Positions 1-5,957 of a stretch of 20,750 nt of DNA are shown here, one piece after another. The notes below the pieces were generated by a model that saw nothing but the letters and a program-made list of their open reading frames with translations, ran no database searches and was not told the origin of the DNA. The DNA comes from Candidatus Moranbacteria bacterium RIFCSPHIGHO2_01_FULL_55_24 (GTDB lineage: Bacteria; Patescibacteria; Paceibacteria; Moranbacterales; UBA1568): the NCBI GenBank assembly GCA_001786575.1, contig MFRW01000006.1, forward strand, positions 16,441 to 37,190. Direction: 5' to 3'. Positions within the stretch are counted from its first letter, which is position 1. The number at the start of each line of letters is the position of its first letter. The position numbers were made by a program, and so were the translations under genes.

Positions 1-158
1 TTTTCCTTCTTTTCCTTTCGCTGCCGATGAGTCTTCTCTTTCCGGAAATCTTCAAGGAGAAGCTTTCTTTCTGGGATTGGTTCCAGAAGGCGGTCGCGCT
101 TTGTCTCATCACGGCAGGATTCTTTGTTGCCGGTATCCATGGCCTCGCGCTTTTGTAA
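1..158 (+). CDS. C-terminal fragment of a hydrophobic membrane protein (5' end outside window)
   Basis: An open frame enters from the left edge (first whole codon at position 3) and ends at TAA 156-158, giving about 51 residues. The visible part is strongly hydrophobic. It has one segment at the very start (FLLFLSLPMSLLF), a short amphipathic stretch with KEKLSFWDW, and a second hydrophobic segment (VALCLITAGFFVAGIHGLALL in part) that reaches the C-terminus. This fits the last two membrane helices of an integral membrane protein. The stop lies 10 bases before the next gene's ATG, so the two are probably co-transcribed. I do not recognise the family and the fragment is too short to assign a function. 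Confidence 0.6.
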   Translation, partial: FLLFLSLPMSLLFPEIFKEKLSFWDWFQKAVALCLITAGFFVAGIHGLALL

Positions 159-168
159 ATACTTTCTT

Positions 169-1182
169 ATGCGGAAACTCGGTCATCTTTTTCTCCGGAT
201 TCTCCTCGTACTCTTCTTCGTGGTACTTCTCTTCTTCGCGTATGTGAATCTGCCCGGGCCTGCTCCCCGGGAAGACGTGCATCTCGGCATGACTTTTTCT
301 TCTCGCTACGCTGAAGATCTGGGCCTCGACTGGCGTGAGACCTATCTCGCGCTCTTGGATGACGTCTCTGTCCGCAGGCTGCGCCTCCCGGCATATTGGG
401 ACATGATCGAGTCCCGGGAAGGGGAATATGATTTCTCGCAGTTGGACTGGCAGATAGAGGAGGCTCGAGCCAGGAACGGGGAAGTCATTGTCGTCGTCGG
501 GCAACGGCTGCCGCGCTGGCCGGAATGCCATATCCCGGCTTGGGCCAAAGAAGACGAGAAGAAGCGCAAAGCTGCTCTCCTCCGGATGATCGATACCACG
601 GTGAGGCACTACCAGGAAAACCCGGCTGTCATAGCCTGGCAGGTAGAGAATGAGCCGTTCCTCACGTTCTTCGGCGAGTGTCCGCCTCTGGATGTGGATT
701 TTCTGGAGAGTGAGATCGCTCTCGTCAAAGCGCTGGACCCGGCCCGGCCCGTCATCGTGACGGACAGCGGCGAGCTGTCTCTCTGGGTGCGTGCGGCCAA
801 GCGCGCGGATATTTTCGGAACCACGCTCTACCGCATTATCTACAAGCCCATCCTCGGACACTTCACCTATCCGCTCGGGCCGAATTTCTTCCTGGTGAAG
901 GAATGGATGGTCAGGGCGTTTACAGGACAGGAACATTTTATGGTAGTCGAACTCCAGGCAGAACCTTGGACGTCCGGGTGGGTTGTCGGCGTACCGCTCG
1001 AAGAGCAGTTCATCGGCATGGATGAGAAAAAACTGATAGAGAACGTGGACTACGCGCGGAGAGTGGGATTCCAGGACATCTACCTATGGGGAGGGGAGTG
1101 GTGGTACTGGCTGAAGGTCGAAAAAGATTACCCTGCTCTCTGGGAAACCGGCAAAGAACTCTTCCGTCAGTATGGGAAGTAA
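169..1182 (+). CDS. Membrane-anchored clan-A (TIM barrel) glycoside hydrolase-like protein
   Basis: A 337-residue protein. Residues about 5-28 form one N-terminal hydrophobic anchor after a basic MRKLGHLFLR start, so the catalytic part is probably outside the membrane. The rest resembles clan GH-A hydrolases (GH5/GH42-like). RLRLPAYWDMIESREGEYDF resembles the beta-2 strand region of beta-galactosidases. WQVENEP supplies the Asn-Glu pair expected at the end of beta-4 (acid/base Glu162). VVELQAEPW, about 100 residues later, supplies a candidate nucleophile (Glu261, or Glu265). The ATG at 169 was chosen because an upstream TTG frame would put polar residues before the anchor; there is no Shine-Dalgarno. 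The last 11 bases overlap the next gene. Substrate is unknown. The fold call is fairly sure, catalytic activity less so. Confidence 0.7.
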   Translation: MRKLGHLFLRILLVLFFVVLLFFAYVNLPGPAPREDVHLGMTFSSRYAEDLGLDWRETYLALLDDVSVRRLRLPAYWDMIESREGEYDFSQLDWQIEEARARNGEVIVVVGQRLPRWPECHIPAWAKEDEKKRKAALLRMIDTTVRHYQENPAVIAWQVENEPFLTFFGECPPLDVDFLESEIALVKALDPARPVIVTDSGELSLWVRAAKRADIFGTTLYRIIYKPILGHFTYPLGPNFFLVKEWMVRAFTGQEHFMVVELQAEPWTSGWVVGVPLEEQFIGMDEKKLIENVDYARRVGFQDIYLWGGEWWYWLKVEKDYPALWETGKELFRQYGK

Positions 1183-1690
1183 ACGATCGGTAGTCCTGGT
1201 GGCGCATGACATCAGAAGCGCCCACAATGTCGGAGCTTTCTTCCGTACGGCGAACGGCGCGGGGGTAGAGAAGATATATCTTTCCGGCTACACGCCCACG
1301 CCGTCTGCAAAAAAGCATTTCCTTTCCCCGGCCGAGAAGGCCTTGAGGAAAACGGCTCTCGGCGCCGAAGAAAGCGTTCCCTGGGAAAAGCATGAAGCGG
1401 TACTGCCGCTCCTGGCGGAACTGAAAGCCCGCGGGTACATGCTTGTCGCGCTCGAGCAGAGCGAGGGAAGCGTGGATTACCGGACAGCCTTGCCCGCCGA
1501 GAAGATCGCGCTCCTCGTGGGAAACGAAGTGGAAGGAGTGCCGCAAGAAGCGCTCCGGACCTGCGATATGATCCTGGAGATACCGATGCGCGGAAACAAG
1601 AATTCGCTGAACGTTTCGGTAGCGGCAGGGATTGCCCTCTATCAGATAACCGGTACAATAGGGGATGATGAAAACAAACATGAAAAATAA
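1172..1690 (+). CDS. SpoU/TrmH-family RNA 2'-O-ribose methyltransferase
   Basis: A 172-residue protein with the three SpoU motifs in order. Motif 1 is HNVGAFFRTANGAG (residues about 18-31), with the conserved Asn and Arg. Motif 2 is LLVGNEVEGVPQE. Motif 3 is IPMRGNKNSLNVSVAAGIAL near the C-terminus, which forms the S-adenosylmethionine-binding trefoil knot. Such enzymes methylate a ribose 2'-OH in tRNA or rRNA; the short length without an N-terminal RNA-binding extension fits the small SpoU (TrmL/TrmH-like) group, but the target nucleotide cannot be read from sequence. The ATG lies inside the 3' end of the hydrolase gene (11-base overlap) and the 3' end overlaps the HAD gene by 26 bases, so the three are probably translationally coupled. 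Confidence 0.88.
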   Translation: MGSKRSVVLVAHDIRSAHNVGAFFRTANGAGVEKIYLSGYTPTPSAKKHFLSPAEKALRKTALGAEESVPWEKHEAVLPLLAELKARGYMLVALEQSEGSVDYRTALPAEKIALLVGNEVEGVPQEALRTCDMILEIPMRGNKNSLNVSVAAGIALYQITGTIGDDENKHEK

Positions 1691-2372
1691 GGAAAAGATA
1701 GCGATTTTCGATATCGATGGGACGATTTTCCGGAAGAATCTCCACTTCGAGCTCATCAATGAGCTGGCCTGGATGAAGATTTTCCCGCAGGAAGTCCGCT
1801 TGCGCCTGACCGAGATCTATTCGAACTGGCTGGAGCACGAAGGGACGTATGAGGAGTACCGCAAAGCTCTCGTAGAGATCTACTCCGAACACATCAAGGG
1901 CTGTACCCGTGAAGAGGTGCTCCGCGCATCGAAGATCGTCGTACCCTTCCATGCCAAGCGCACCTATATCTTCTCGGAACAGCTCATCAAGAAATTGCGC
2001 AAGAAAGGCTACCGGCTGATCGTCATTTCGGGGTCTCCTCTGGAAATCGTCGAGGAATACAATCGCCATTACCTGAAATTCGACGAGGTATTCGGCAGTG
2101 TCTATGCGCTCGATGCGGATGGGCGCTATACTGGCGAGGCGACCTTCGAACCTTCCAAGAACAAGGGACAGATCGTCGAGGACTATATCGGGCGGCACAG
2201 CATCAGCCTCGATGATTCCTACGGCGTCGGCGATACGGAATCGGACATCAGCTTCCTCAAGCTGGTGGAGTATCCGATCGCCTTCAATCCGAACCAGAAC
2301 CTGAAGGCGGTCGCGGAGAAGGAAGGTTGGCAGATCATCGTCGAGAAGAAAGATGTTATTTATGAACTTTGA
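1665..2372 (+). CDS. HAD-superfamily phosphatase, subfamily IB (SerB/PSPase-like)
   Basis: A 235-residue cytosolic hydrolase with all four HAD motifs. Motif I is IFDIDGTIF (nucleophile Asp16, acid/base Asp18). Motif II is LIVISGSP. The motif III lysine lies in EPSKNKGQIV. Motif IV is GVGDTESDISFLK. The helical cap inserted between motifs I and II is typical of subfamily IB, which contains phosphoserine phosphatase and similar small-molecule phosphatases. The cap does not allow a substrate to be named. Two tandem ATGs (1665, 1668) and another at 1680 are possible starts; AGGGG at 1660-1664 sits best for 1668 or a little beyond, so the start is uncertain by up to five codons. It overlaps the SpoU gene. 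Confidence 0.85.
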   Translation: MMKTNMKNKEKIAIFDIDGTIFRKNLHFELINELAWMKIFPQEVRLRLTEIYSNWLEHEGTYEEYRKALVEIYSEHIKGCTREEVLRASKIVVPFHAKRTYIFSEQLIKKLRKKGYRLIVISGSPLEIVEEYNRHYLKFDEVFGSVYALDADGRYTGEATFEPSKNKGQIVEDYIGRHSISLDDSYGVGDTESDISFLKLVEYPIAFNPNQNLKAVAEKEGWQIIVEKKDVIYEL

Positions 2373-2384
2373 TACCTCTCTCTT

Positions 2385-2501
2385 ATGAATATCAACGATA
2401 GCGTGGACAAATTTTTGAAGAAGACCCTGTGGCTCTGGCTGCCGTTCTACGCTCTTTTCGACCTGATCCAGGATCTCGGGGAACGGACACGGAAGCGCTA
2501 G
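2385..2501 (+). CDS. Small amphipathic/membrane peptide, 38 residues, unknown function
   Basis: An ATG at 2385 opens a 38-codon frame to TAG 2499-2501 that exactly fills the gap between the HAD gene (12 bases upstream) and the VanZ-like gene (8 bases downstream). The peptide begins polar (MNINDSVDKFLKK), has a hydrophobic middle (TLWLWLPFYALFDLI) and ends basic (GERTRKR). This fits a short membrane-associated helix. Its tight fit between two same-strand genes supports it being real, but there is no recognisable family and no Shine-Dalgarno. It could be a chance open frame. Confidence 0.45.
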   Translation: MNINDSVDKFLKKTLWLWLPFYALFDLIQDLGERTRKR

Positions 2502-2509
2502 TCTCCTGT

Positions 2510-2905
2510 ATGTCACGCTCTTCGCTTCAATTCTTCTTTTCCGGTTCTGTACTCCTTTTGTGGATGGCGATCATTTTCGCTTTTTCCGCCATGCCGGGAA
2601 GCCCGGACTCCTTCGAGCCGACGTTTAGTTTCATCCTGGAGCGCAAGGGCGCGCACGTTGTCGAATACTTCGGTCTCACGCTCCTCGCGTACCGCTTCCT
2701 GGAGCTCCTCTATGCCCGTGAATCATTCCGCCGGCTGCTCCTTGCAGCCTCCGCATTCGCATTGGCCTACGGCGCTCTCGACGAACTCCATCAATTCTTC
2801 ACTCCGTATCGCGGAGCGAAGCTGACCGATGTCGGAGTCGATCTCATCGGGATTCTTCTTGCAGCCGCTCTCCTTGTTTTCTTCCGTCGCATACGGCAGA
2901 AATAG
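2510..2905 (+). CDS. VanZ-like family integral membrane protein
   Basis: A 131-residue protein with about four hydrophobic segments. The signature is ALDELHQFFTPYRGAKLTD followed by VGVDLIGI, which matches the conserved D-E-x-H-Q-x-F-x-P-x-R ... D ... G pattern of VanZ-like proteins. The family is named after the teicoplanin-resistance protein VanZ, but most members are housekeeping membrane proteins without a proven biochemical role, so no resistance function is claimed. The ATG at 2510 was preferred because the frame upstream (from 2429) overlaps the 38-residue peptide gene and encodes a polar extension not expected before the first membrane helix. It is the last gene of this plus-strand run, with a terminator just downstream. 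Confidence 0.8.
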   Translation: MSRSSLQFFFSGSVLLLWMAIIFAFSAMPGSPDSFEPTFSFILERKGAHVVEYFGLTLLAYRFLELLYARESFRRLLLAASAFALAYGALDELHQFFTPYRGAKLTDVGVDLIGILLAAALLVFFRRIRQK

Positions 2906-2913
2906 GGAAAAAG

Positions 2914-2939
2914 AAAACCCCTCGGAAAGAGGGGTTTTT
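2914..2939. terminator. Bidirectional intrinsic terminator between convergent genes
   Basis: A perfect 10-base-pair inverted repeat, AAAACCCCTC (2914-2923) and GAGGGGTTTT (2929-2938), encloses the loop GGAAA. It ends in five T on the plus strand, and on the minus strand the hairpin is followed by a TTTTCTTTTT-like run. It lies 8 bases after the VanZ-like stop and 18 bases after the rplT stop, so it serves both convergent units. Confidence 0.92.
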
Positions 2940-2957
2940 GATAGTCTCTGGAGAGAG

Positions 2958-3302
2958 TTACTTCACCTTTTCGACGAAAGCCTTGAAGGTTTCCGGATTC
3001 TCTACAGCCATCTCGGAGAGCACCTTGCGGTCGAGGGCGATGTTCTTCTTGGTCGCGAGGGCGATGAAATCGCGATAGACCATGCCATGGAGGCGGAGCG
3101 CATTATTGAGCCGGACAATCCAGAGGCTCCGGAAGTCGCGCTTCTTGGCGCGGCGGTCGCGGTGGGCGTACTTGCCAGCCTTGATGACGGCCTCTTTGGC
3201 CTTGCGGAACAGGTTCTTACGGCCCCAACGGTAACCCTTGGCGGCTTTGAGGACATTCTTGTGGCGCTTTTTGGTCATGACGCCTCGCTTGACTCTACTC
3301 AT
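2958..3302 (-). CDS. rplT: 50S ribosomal protein L20
   Basis: A 114-residue basic protein, normal length for bL20. It begins MSRVKRGVMTKKRHKNVL and continues with KGYRWGRKNLFRKAKEAV, HRDRRAKKRDFRSLWI and RLNNALRLHGMVYRDFI, all characteristic of L20. The protein binds 23S rRNA early in large-subunit assembly; the long basic N-terminal helix is visible. The start at MSRVKRG matches the conserved family start, which rules out the internal Met of MTKKRH. It is the last gene of the infC-rpmI-rplT block, 49 bases after rpmI. In many bacteria L20 represses this operon by binding its mRNA; no such site could be confirmed here. Confidence 0.97.
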   Translation of the reverse strand: MSRVKRGVMTKKRHKNVLKAAKGYRWGRKNLFRKAKEAVIKAGKYAHRDRRAKKRDFRSLWIVRLNNALRLHGMVYRDFIALATKKNIALDRKVLSEMAVENPETFKAFVEKVK

Positions 3303-3351
3303 ATTCGTGTGATGAACCCCGGAATGAAGTTCGGAAAAATATACGGATTAC

Positions 3352-3543
3352 TTAGATGGCCATGGCCTTCTTGATGTTCTTCGCGACTGCCGGATAGACA
3401 TCCTGGTCTTTGCGCTTGGAACGTCTCTGGTCGCCGGTCGCACGGGTATTGTAATGATTTTGGCCGGTCGCGCGCACCTTCAGTTTCTTGTTCTTGGTGA
3501 CCTTGATTTTCTTGACGAGAGATTTCTTGGTTTTCTGCTTCAT
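3352..3543 (-). CDS. rpmI: 50S ribosomal protein L35
   Basis: A 63-residue, very basic protein of normal bL35 length. It starts MKQKTKKSLVKKIKVTKNKK and contains the TGQNHYNTRATGDQRRSKRKDQ stretch, equivalent to the usual K-x-x-H-x-x-x-x-K/R-x-x-x-x-x-R-x-L/K region. It sits between infC (16 bases upstream) and rplT, the standard bacterial infC-rpmI-rplT order. There is no Shine-Dalgarno before its ATG, so translation may be coupled to infC. Confidence 0.95.
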   Translation of the reverse strand: MKQKTKKSLVKKIKVTKNKKLKVRATGQNHYNTRATGDQRRSKRKDQDVYPAVAKNIKKAMAI

Positions 3544-3559
3544 AGGGTTCTTTGTGGGA

Positions 3560-4108
3560 TTATTCCGGGACGATGAGAGCGGTAAAGCCCTTCGGACCCT
3601 TCTTGATTTCTTCTTCGAAGCGATAAGGGATAGTAATACTTTTTAGGAATTCCTGCAAGTTCTGTCGCGCTTTGTCGAGCATGGCCTTTTCGCGGCCCCG
3701 CAGGACGATCTCGATCCGCACCTTGTTGCCCTTCGCCATGAACTTCTCGGCTTGGCTCTTCTTGAAGAAGAGATCGTGCTTGTCGGTACGGAAACCGATA
3801 CGGATACCCTTGATATCGATTTTCTTCTGCTTGGCCTTGGCTTGCTGTTCCTGCTTGGCCTGCTTGTACTGGAGCTTTCCGTAGTCGGTAACCTTGCAGA
3901 CCGGCGGCTTGGCGAGCGGAGAGACTTCTACGAGATCCGCTTCCTGCTCCTGCGCAAGCTTTATCGCATCTGCTACGCTCATGACCCCGCGGTTCTCACC
4001 GTTTAGGTCGATGACCATGACTTCAGGAACGAGGATCTGCTCGTTGACGCGCAGACGCTCTTTGAGTTGCACTTTCGGCTTCGGACGATTGTGACGCCTT
4101 CTTCTCAT
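3560..4108 (-). CDS. infC: Translation initiation factor IF-3
   Basis: A 182-residue protein with both IF3 domains. The N-terminal domain begins RLRVNEQILVPEVMVIDLNG and includes EADLVEVSPLAKPPVCKVTDYGK. The C-terminal domain includes KIDIKGIRIGFRTDKHDL and VRIEIVLRGREKAMLDKA. IF3 binds the 30S subunit, prevents premature 50S joining and checks the start codon. The ATG at 4108 (MRRRRHNRPKPKV) was chosen; extending the frame to 4153 would run into the tmRNA 3' end at 4129. Only 20 bases separate tmRNA and infC, so infC is probably read from the ssrA transcript or from a promoter inside the tmRNA 3' region. A weak minus-strand -10 candidate TTTAAT lies at 4126-4121. No Shine-Dalgarno is visible. 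Confidence 0.95.
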   Translation of the reverse strand: MRRRRHNRPKPKVQLKERLRVNEQILVPEVMVIDLNGENRGVMSVADAIKLAQEQEADLVEVSPLAKPPVCKVTDYGKLQYKQAKQEQQAKAKQKKIDIKGIRIGFRTDKHDLFFKKSQAEKFMAKGNKVRIEIVLRGREKAMLDKARQNLQEFLKSITIPYRFEEEIKKGPKGFTALIVPE

Positions 4109-4128
4109 TGGAAATGCGTTATTAAATG

Positions 4129-4523
4129 TGGAGTTGATGGGAATTGCACCCATGTCCAGTTATGTTTTTCCAAAATACTCTACAAGCGTAGTCAGCTTTG
4201 TATGAATGCGAGAGGTAGAAAGCGGACAAAATCCTCAAGCATTTTTTCCTTTTGCAATACGCTTTGAAGGGGAAAGAAAAAAATCCCTTCGCAGCGTCTC
4301 GATGTTATGACACCAGAACTTCTCTATCGAGAATCAAGAGTCTGATGGCTCAAGCGATTAGGCGAGAGCAAGACTGTAAGAAGGGGCAAAAGCTTGCGCA
4401 AATGCGTTCTTGGTCTTTGAGATGAGATTTGCATTTATCATCGTGATGGCGAGATTTGCGACCATGCCATCCAGGTCGGCTTGCATATTTTGAAAGTACA
4501 TCCTGTCGAATCTAAACAACCCC
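4129..4523 (-). ncRNA. ssrA: Transfer-messenger RNA (tmRNA)
   Basis: Read on the minus strand, the 5' end GGGGTTGTTTAGATTCGACA carries the conserved tmRNA GATTCGAC motif. The 3' end has a T-arm with stem ATGGG/CCCAT around TGCAATT, then CAACTCC plus discriminator A. The 7-base acceptor stem GGGGTTG/CAACTCC pairs with one G-U, and CCA is not encoded. P2 forms between TTTCAAAATAT near the 5' side and GTATTTTGGAAA near the 3' side. Pseudoknot PK1 is clear: CGACC pairs with GGTCG while GATGGC pairs with GCCATC. About 12 bases later comes the tag reading frame. Length is about 395 bases. It rescues stalled ribosomes with SmpB, whose gene is upstream on the same strand. Confidence 0.95.
4358..4432 (-). 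other. tmRNA proteolysis-tag reading frame (24 codons plus stop)
   Basis: After PK1 and the spacer ACGATGATAAAT, the likely resume codon is GCA (4432-4430). The frame then runs 24 codons to TAA (4360-4358). The tag starts ANLISKTKNA and ends APSYSLALA. The hydrophobic Ala-rich end fits a ClpXP/Lon-type degron but ends in LALA, not the ALAA of many bacteria. The stop and C-terminal frame are well supported; the exact resume codon is inferred from its distance to PK1 and the Ala codon. Confidence 0.75.
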
Positions 4524-4573
4524 CGCCCGCAACGCTTCGCAAGCGAGCTTGCTCGCGTAGCGATGCGGGCGGG
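4522..4573. repeat. 52-base GC-rich palindrome abutting the tmRNA 5' end (REP-like)
   Basis: The arms CCCGCCCGCA (4522-4531) and TGCGGGCGGG (4564-4573) are perfect 10-base complements. Inside, CGCT (4533-4536) pairs with AGCG (4559-4562), and GCGAGC (4543-4548) pairs with GCTCGC (4551-4556). An alternative fold pairs GCAAGC with GCTTGC. The left arm overlaps the first two bases of mature tmRNA. It resembles a REP or small palindromic repeat. No second copy is in the window, so its dispersed nature is unproven. Confidence 0.7.
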
Positions 4574-4613
4574 CCGCACTCACTACGCCTGAAACGTTAC
4601 AAACGGCGAATGT

Positions 4614-4866
4614 CTAGTATTTTAAATCACTTAAGCTTCTTTTCAAATAGGCTCTTCCGAAACCAGTTTTGAATTGCTTTTCTCTTTCAAGAGCATCTTC
4701 TAGCATGTTGCATGCTTCGTAGTAGAGAAGTGTAAACGGCGTACGTTTTTTTGTAGCTGTCACCTCGCCTCTATTATGGCTCTTGAAATCTTCGACGAAG
4801 ATTGTTCGTATGTCCAATGTACAACTTGTGGTCCTTAAGGCTTTGGATTACATAAACGTAAAACAT
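4614..4866 (-). pseudogene. GIY-YIG nuclease-domain protein broken by a one-base frameshift
   Basis: On the minus strand an ATG at 4866, three bases after the smpB stop, opens MFYVYVIQSLKDHKLYIGHT then NNLRRRFQE. This is the GIY-YIG half-site (YVYV...YIG plus the catalytic Arg region). This frame ends after 30 residues (stop at 4776-4774). A different frame continues directly with HNRGEVTATKKRTPFTLLYY and ALEREKQFKTGFGRAYLKR, the C-terminal half of small single-domain GIY-YIG (UvrC N-terminal-like) proteins. Removing one C from the CC at 4779-4778 joins the halves into an uninterrupted protein of about 83 residues with every expected part. These small proteins are common and poorly understood. 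The break could be a true mutation, programmed frameshifting or an assembly error. Confidence 0.85.
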
Positions 4867-4869
4867 ACC

Positions 4870-5319
4870 CTATTGATGCCTCCGCAAGGCTCGTTTCATG
4901 GTCCGGTCGGCTTCGCGCTTGGCGATGGAAGAGCGCTTATCAAAAGCCTTTTTTCCTTTACCTACAGCGAATTCCAACTTGACAAGTTGTTTCTTAGTAT
5001 ACAAGCGAATGGGCACCAATGTCAAGCCCTCGGTGCGGGATTTTCCTATCAATGAGCGGATTTCCCGTTTCCGTAGCAGCAGGCGCCGGGGACGGGTGTC
5101 CTCGTGCTTGGTATCGCGGTGGGCGTGCTTGTAACGGGGGATGAGGGCATTCGTGAGGAAAAGCTCTTCGCCGCGGACAGTCACGAAGCTTCCTTTGAGG
5201 CTCGCATGGCCGGTTTTGACGCTTTTTACCTCCGATCCGGTCAATACCAAACCGGCCTCGAAGCGTTCTCCGAGGTCATAATCGAAACTGGCCCGTTTGT
5301 TGGTGGATATGACTGTCAT
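4870..5319 (-). CDS. smpB: SsrA-binding protein SmpB
   Basis: A 149-residue protein of normal SmpB length. It has the oligonucleotide-binding barrel landmarks NKRASFDYDLGERFEAGLVL, GSEVKSVKTGHASLKGSFV, NALIPRYKHA, the TRPRRLLLRKREI segment and the PIRLYTKKQLVKLEFAVGKG strand. It ends with the basic C-terminal tail (KREADRTMKRALRRH) that enters the mRNA channel of stalled ribosomes. SmpB binds the tRNA-like part of tmRNA and delivers it to ribosomes stuck on mRNAs without a stop codon. The ATG at 5319 (MTVISTNKRAS) fits family starts better than the in-frame codon at 5337. Its RNA partner ssrA lies about 350 bases downstream on the same strand, a common pairing. No convincing promoter could be fixed upstream. 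Confidence 0.96.
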   Translation of the reverse strand: MTVISTNKRASFDYDLGERFEAGLVLTGSEVKSVKTGHASLKGSFVTVRGEELFLTNALIPRYKHAHRDTKHEDTRPRRLLLRKREIRSLIGKSRTEGLTLVPIRLYTKKQLVKLEFAVGKGKKAFDKRSSIAKREADRTMKRALRRHQ

Positions 5320-5355
5320 GGCAGAACTATGGCACATTTGGCTTAAATAAGCAAG

Positions 5356-5368
5356 TTTTAGCCTAAAA
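5356..5368. promoter_or_regulatory. Inverted repeat TTTTAG-C-CTAAAA in the divergent intergenic region
   Basis: A perfect 6-base inverted repeat around a single central C lies between the divergent smpB and secreted-protein genes, 18 bases upstream of the plus-strand -35 box. A second short repeat, GCTTA-AA-TAAGC, is at 5341-5352. The size and symmetry would suit a dimeric regulator, but no regulator or second copy is known, so this is only a candidate. Confidence 0.25.
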
Positions 5369-5386
5369 TGCGCCTACATCGTCCCA

Positions 5387-5415
5387 TTGACAAAAATGTA
5401 ATAATATGCTAGGAT
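5387..5415 (+). promoter_or_regulatory. Near-consensus sigma-70 promoter of the secreted-protein cassette
   Basis: TTGACA (5387-5392, a perfect -35 box), a 17-base spacer and TAGGAT (5410-5415). Predicted transcription start is about 5422, leaving roughly a 50-base leader. The minus-strand hexamer TTGTCA overlaps the same -35 box, so the divergent smpB promoter may compete for this site. Confidence 0.75.
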
Positions 5416-5458
5416 AAAACGCTGATAGTGAGATCCACAGGGGATACTCTATGTCAGC

Positions 5459-5472
5459 AAGGGAGATTTCCC
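5459..5472 (+). promoter_or_regulatory. Ribosome binding site able to fold with bases before the ATG
   Basis: AAGGGAG (5459-5465) lies 7 bases before the ATG at 5473, the best-placed Shine-Dalgarno in the window. GGGA (5461-5464) can pair with TCCC (5469-5472) across the loop GATT, which would partly hide the site. The stem is only 4 base pairs, so a regulatory role is speculative. Confidence 0.6.
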
Positions 5473-5934
5473 ATGAAAAAGTTTTCGGTTCTTTTCATTG
5501 CCGCCGCCATCACCGCTTCTGTTATGATCAGTCCGGCTTCTGCCAGACTCGCCAACGACAAGAGCGAACTCTATTTCACAAAGGGTGATGCCATTATCAT
5601 CACGCCGAAGGGTGATACAGCTATCCTTTTCGCCCTCTCCGAAGCCGGCTGGACACTGCTGACTCGGGTTTCCAGCGGGAAGCGTCTTTCGGGCGTCGAC
5701 AAGCTTTCCGGTAATGGGGTATTCTGCTTCGTCCGTCGTACTAAGAACTCAGCACCCAATAACAATTGGTTCGCTACGACCTGCGGTGTCGATCATCCAA
5801 GCTATGCGGTTCGGCCCGTCAGTTTCGATCTTACGCGCTATTCGGCAACCCCAGAAGCGGCAATTCGTCAGATTTCGCCTCTCGCGCAAACGGCGAATAG
5901 GGTGCATCGCATGGTGACGGCGTTGCCGCGTTAA
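5473..5934 (+). CDS. Secreted protein of unknown function with a Sec signal peptide
   Basis: A 153-residue protein starting MKKFSVLFIAAAITASVMIS, with predicted signal-peptidase cleavage after PASA (residue 24). The mature part of about 129 residues has no other membrane segment and no lipobox. It has two cysteines (Cys85 and Cys104) that could form a disulfide. A near-repeat KGDAIII/KGDTAIL occurs around residues 38-53. I recognise no family. The start is fixed by the Shine-Dalgarno and the signal peptide; an in-frame GTG at 5428 is rejected. It stands alone between a strong promoter and a strong terminator, so it is probably expressed at a high level as a single-gene unit, unlike its neighbours. 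A surface or host-contact role is possible in an episymbiont but is pure inference. Confidence 0.85.
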   Translation: MKKFSVLFIAAAITASVMISPASARLANDKSELYFTKGDAIIITPKGDTAILFALSEAGWTLLTRVSSGKRLSGVDKLSGNGVFCFVRRTKNSAPNNNWFATTCGVDHPSYAVRPVSFDLTRYSATPEAAIRQISPLAQTANRVHRMVTALPR

Positions 5935-5957
5935 CCTAAACGTTACAAAACAAATAT

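Noticed and set aside
1212..2516. A 434-codon open frame on the minus strand
   Set aside because: It lies opposite three genes with clear protein motifs (SpoU, HAD and the 38-residue peptide) and has no recognisable domain of its own. It is a by-product of codon bias.
4109..4153. Upstream start for infC at 4153
   Set aside because: This would place the infC start inside the tmRNA T-arm; the ATG at 4108 gives the expected IF3 N-terminus.
4592..5949. A 12-base word AAACGTTACAAA repeated at 4592-4603 and 5938-5949
   Set aside because: About a dozen such 12-base coincidences are expected by chance in a window this size, and the contexts differ.
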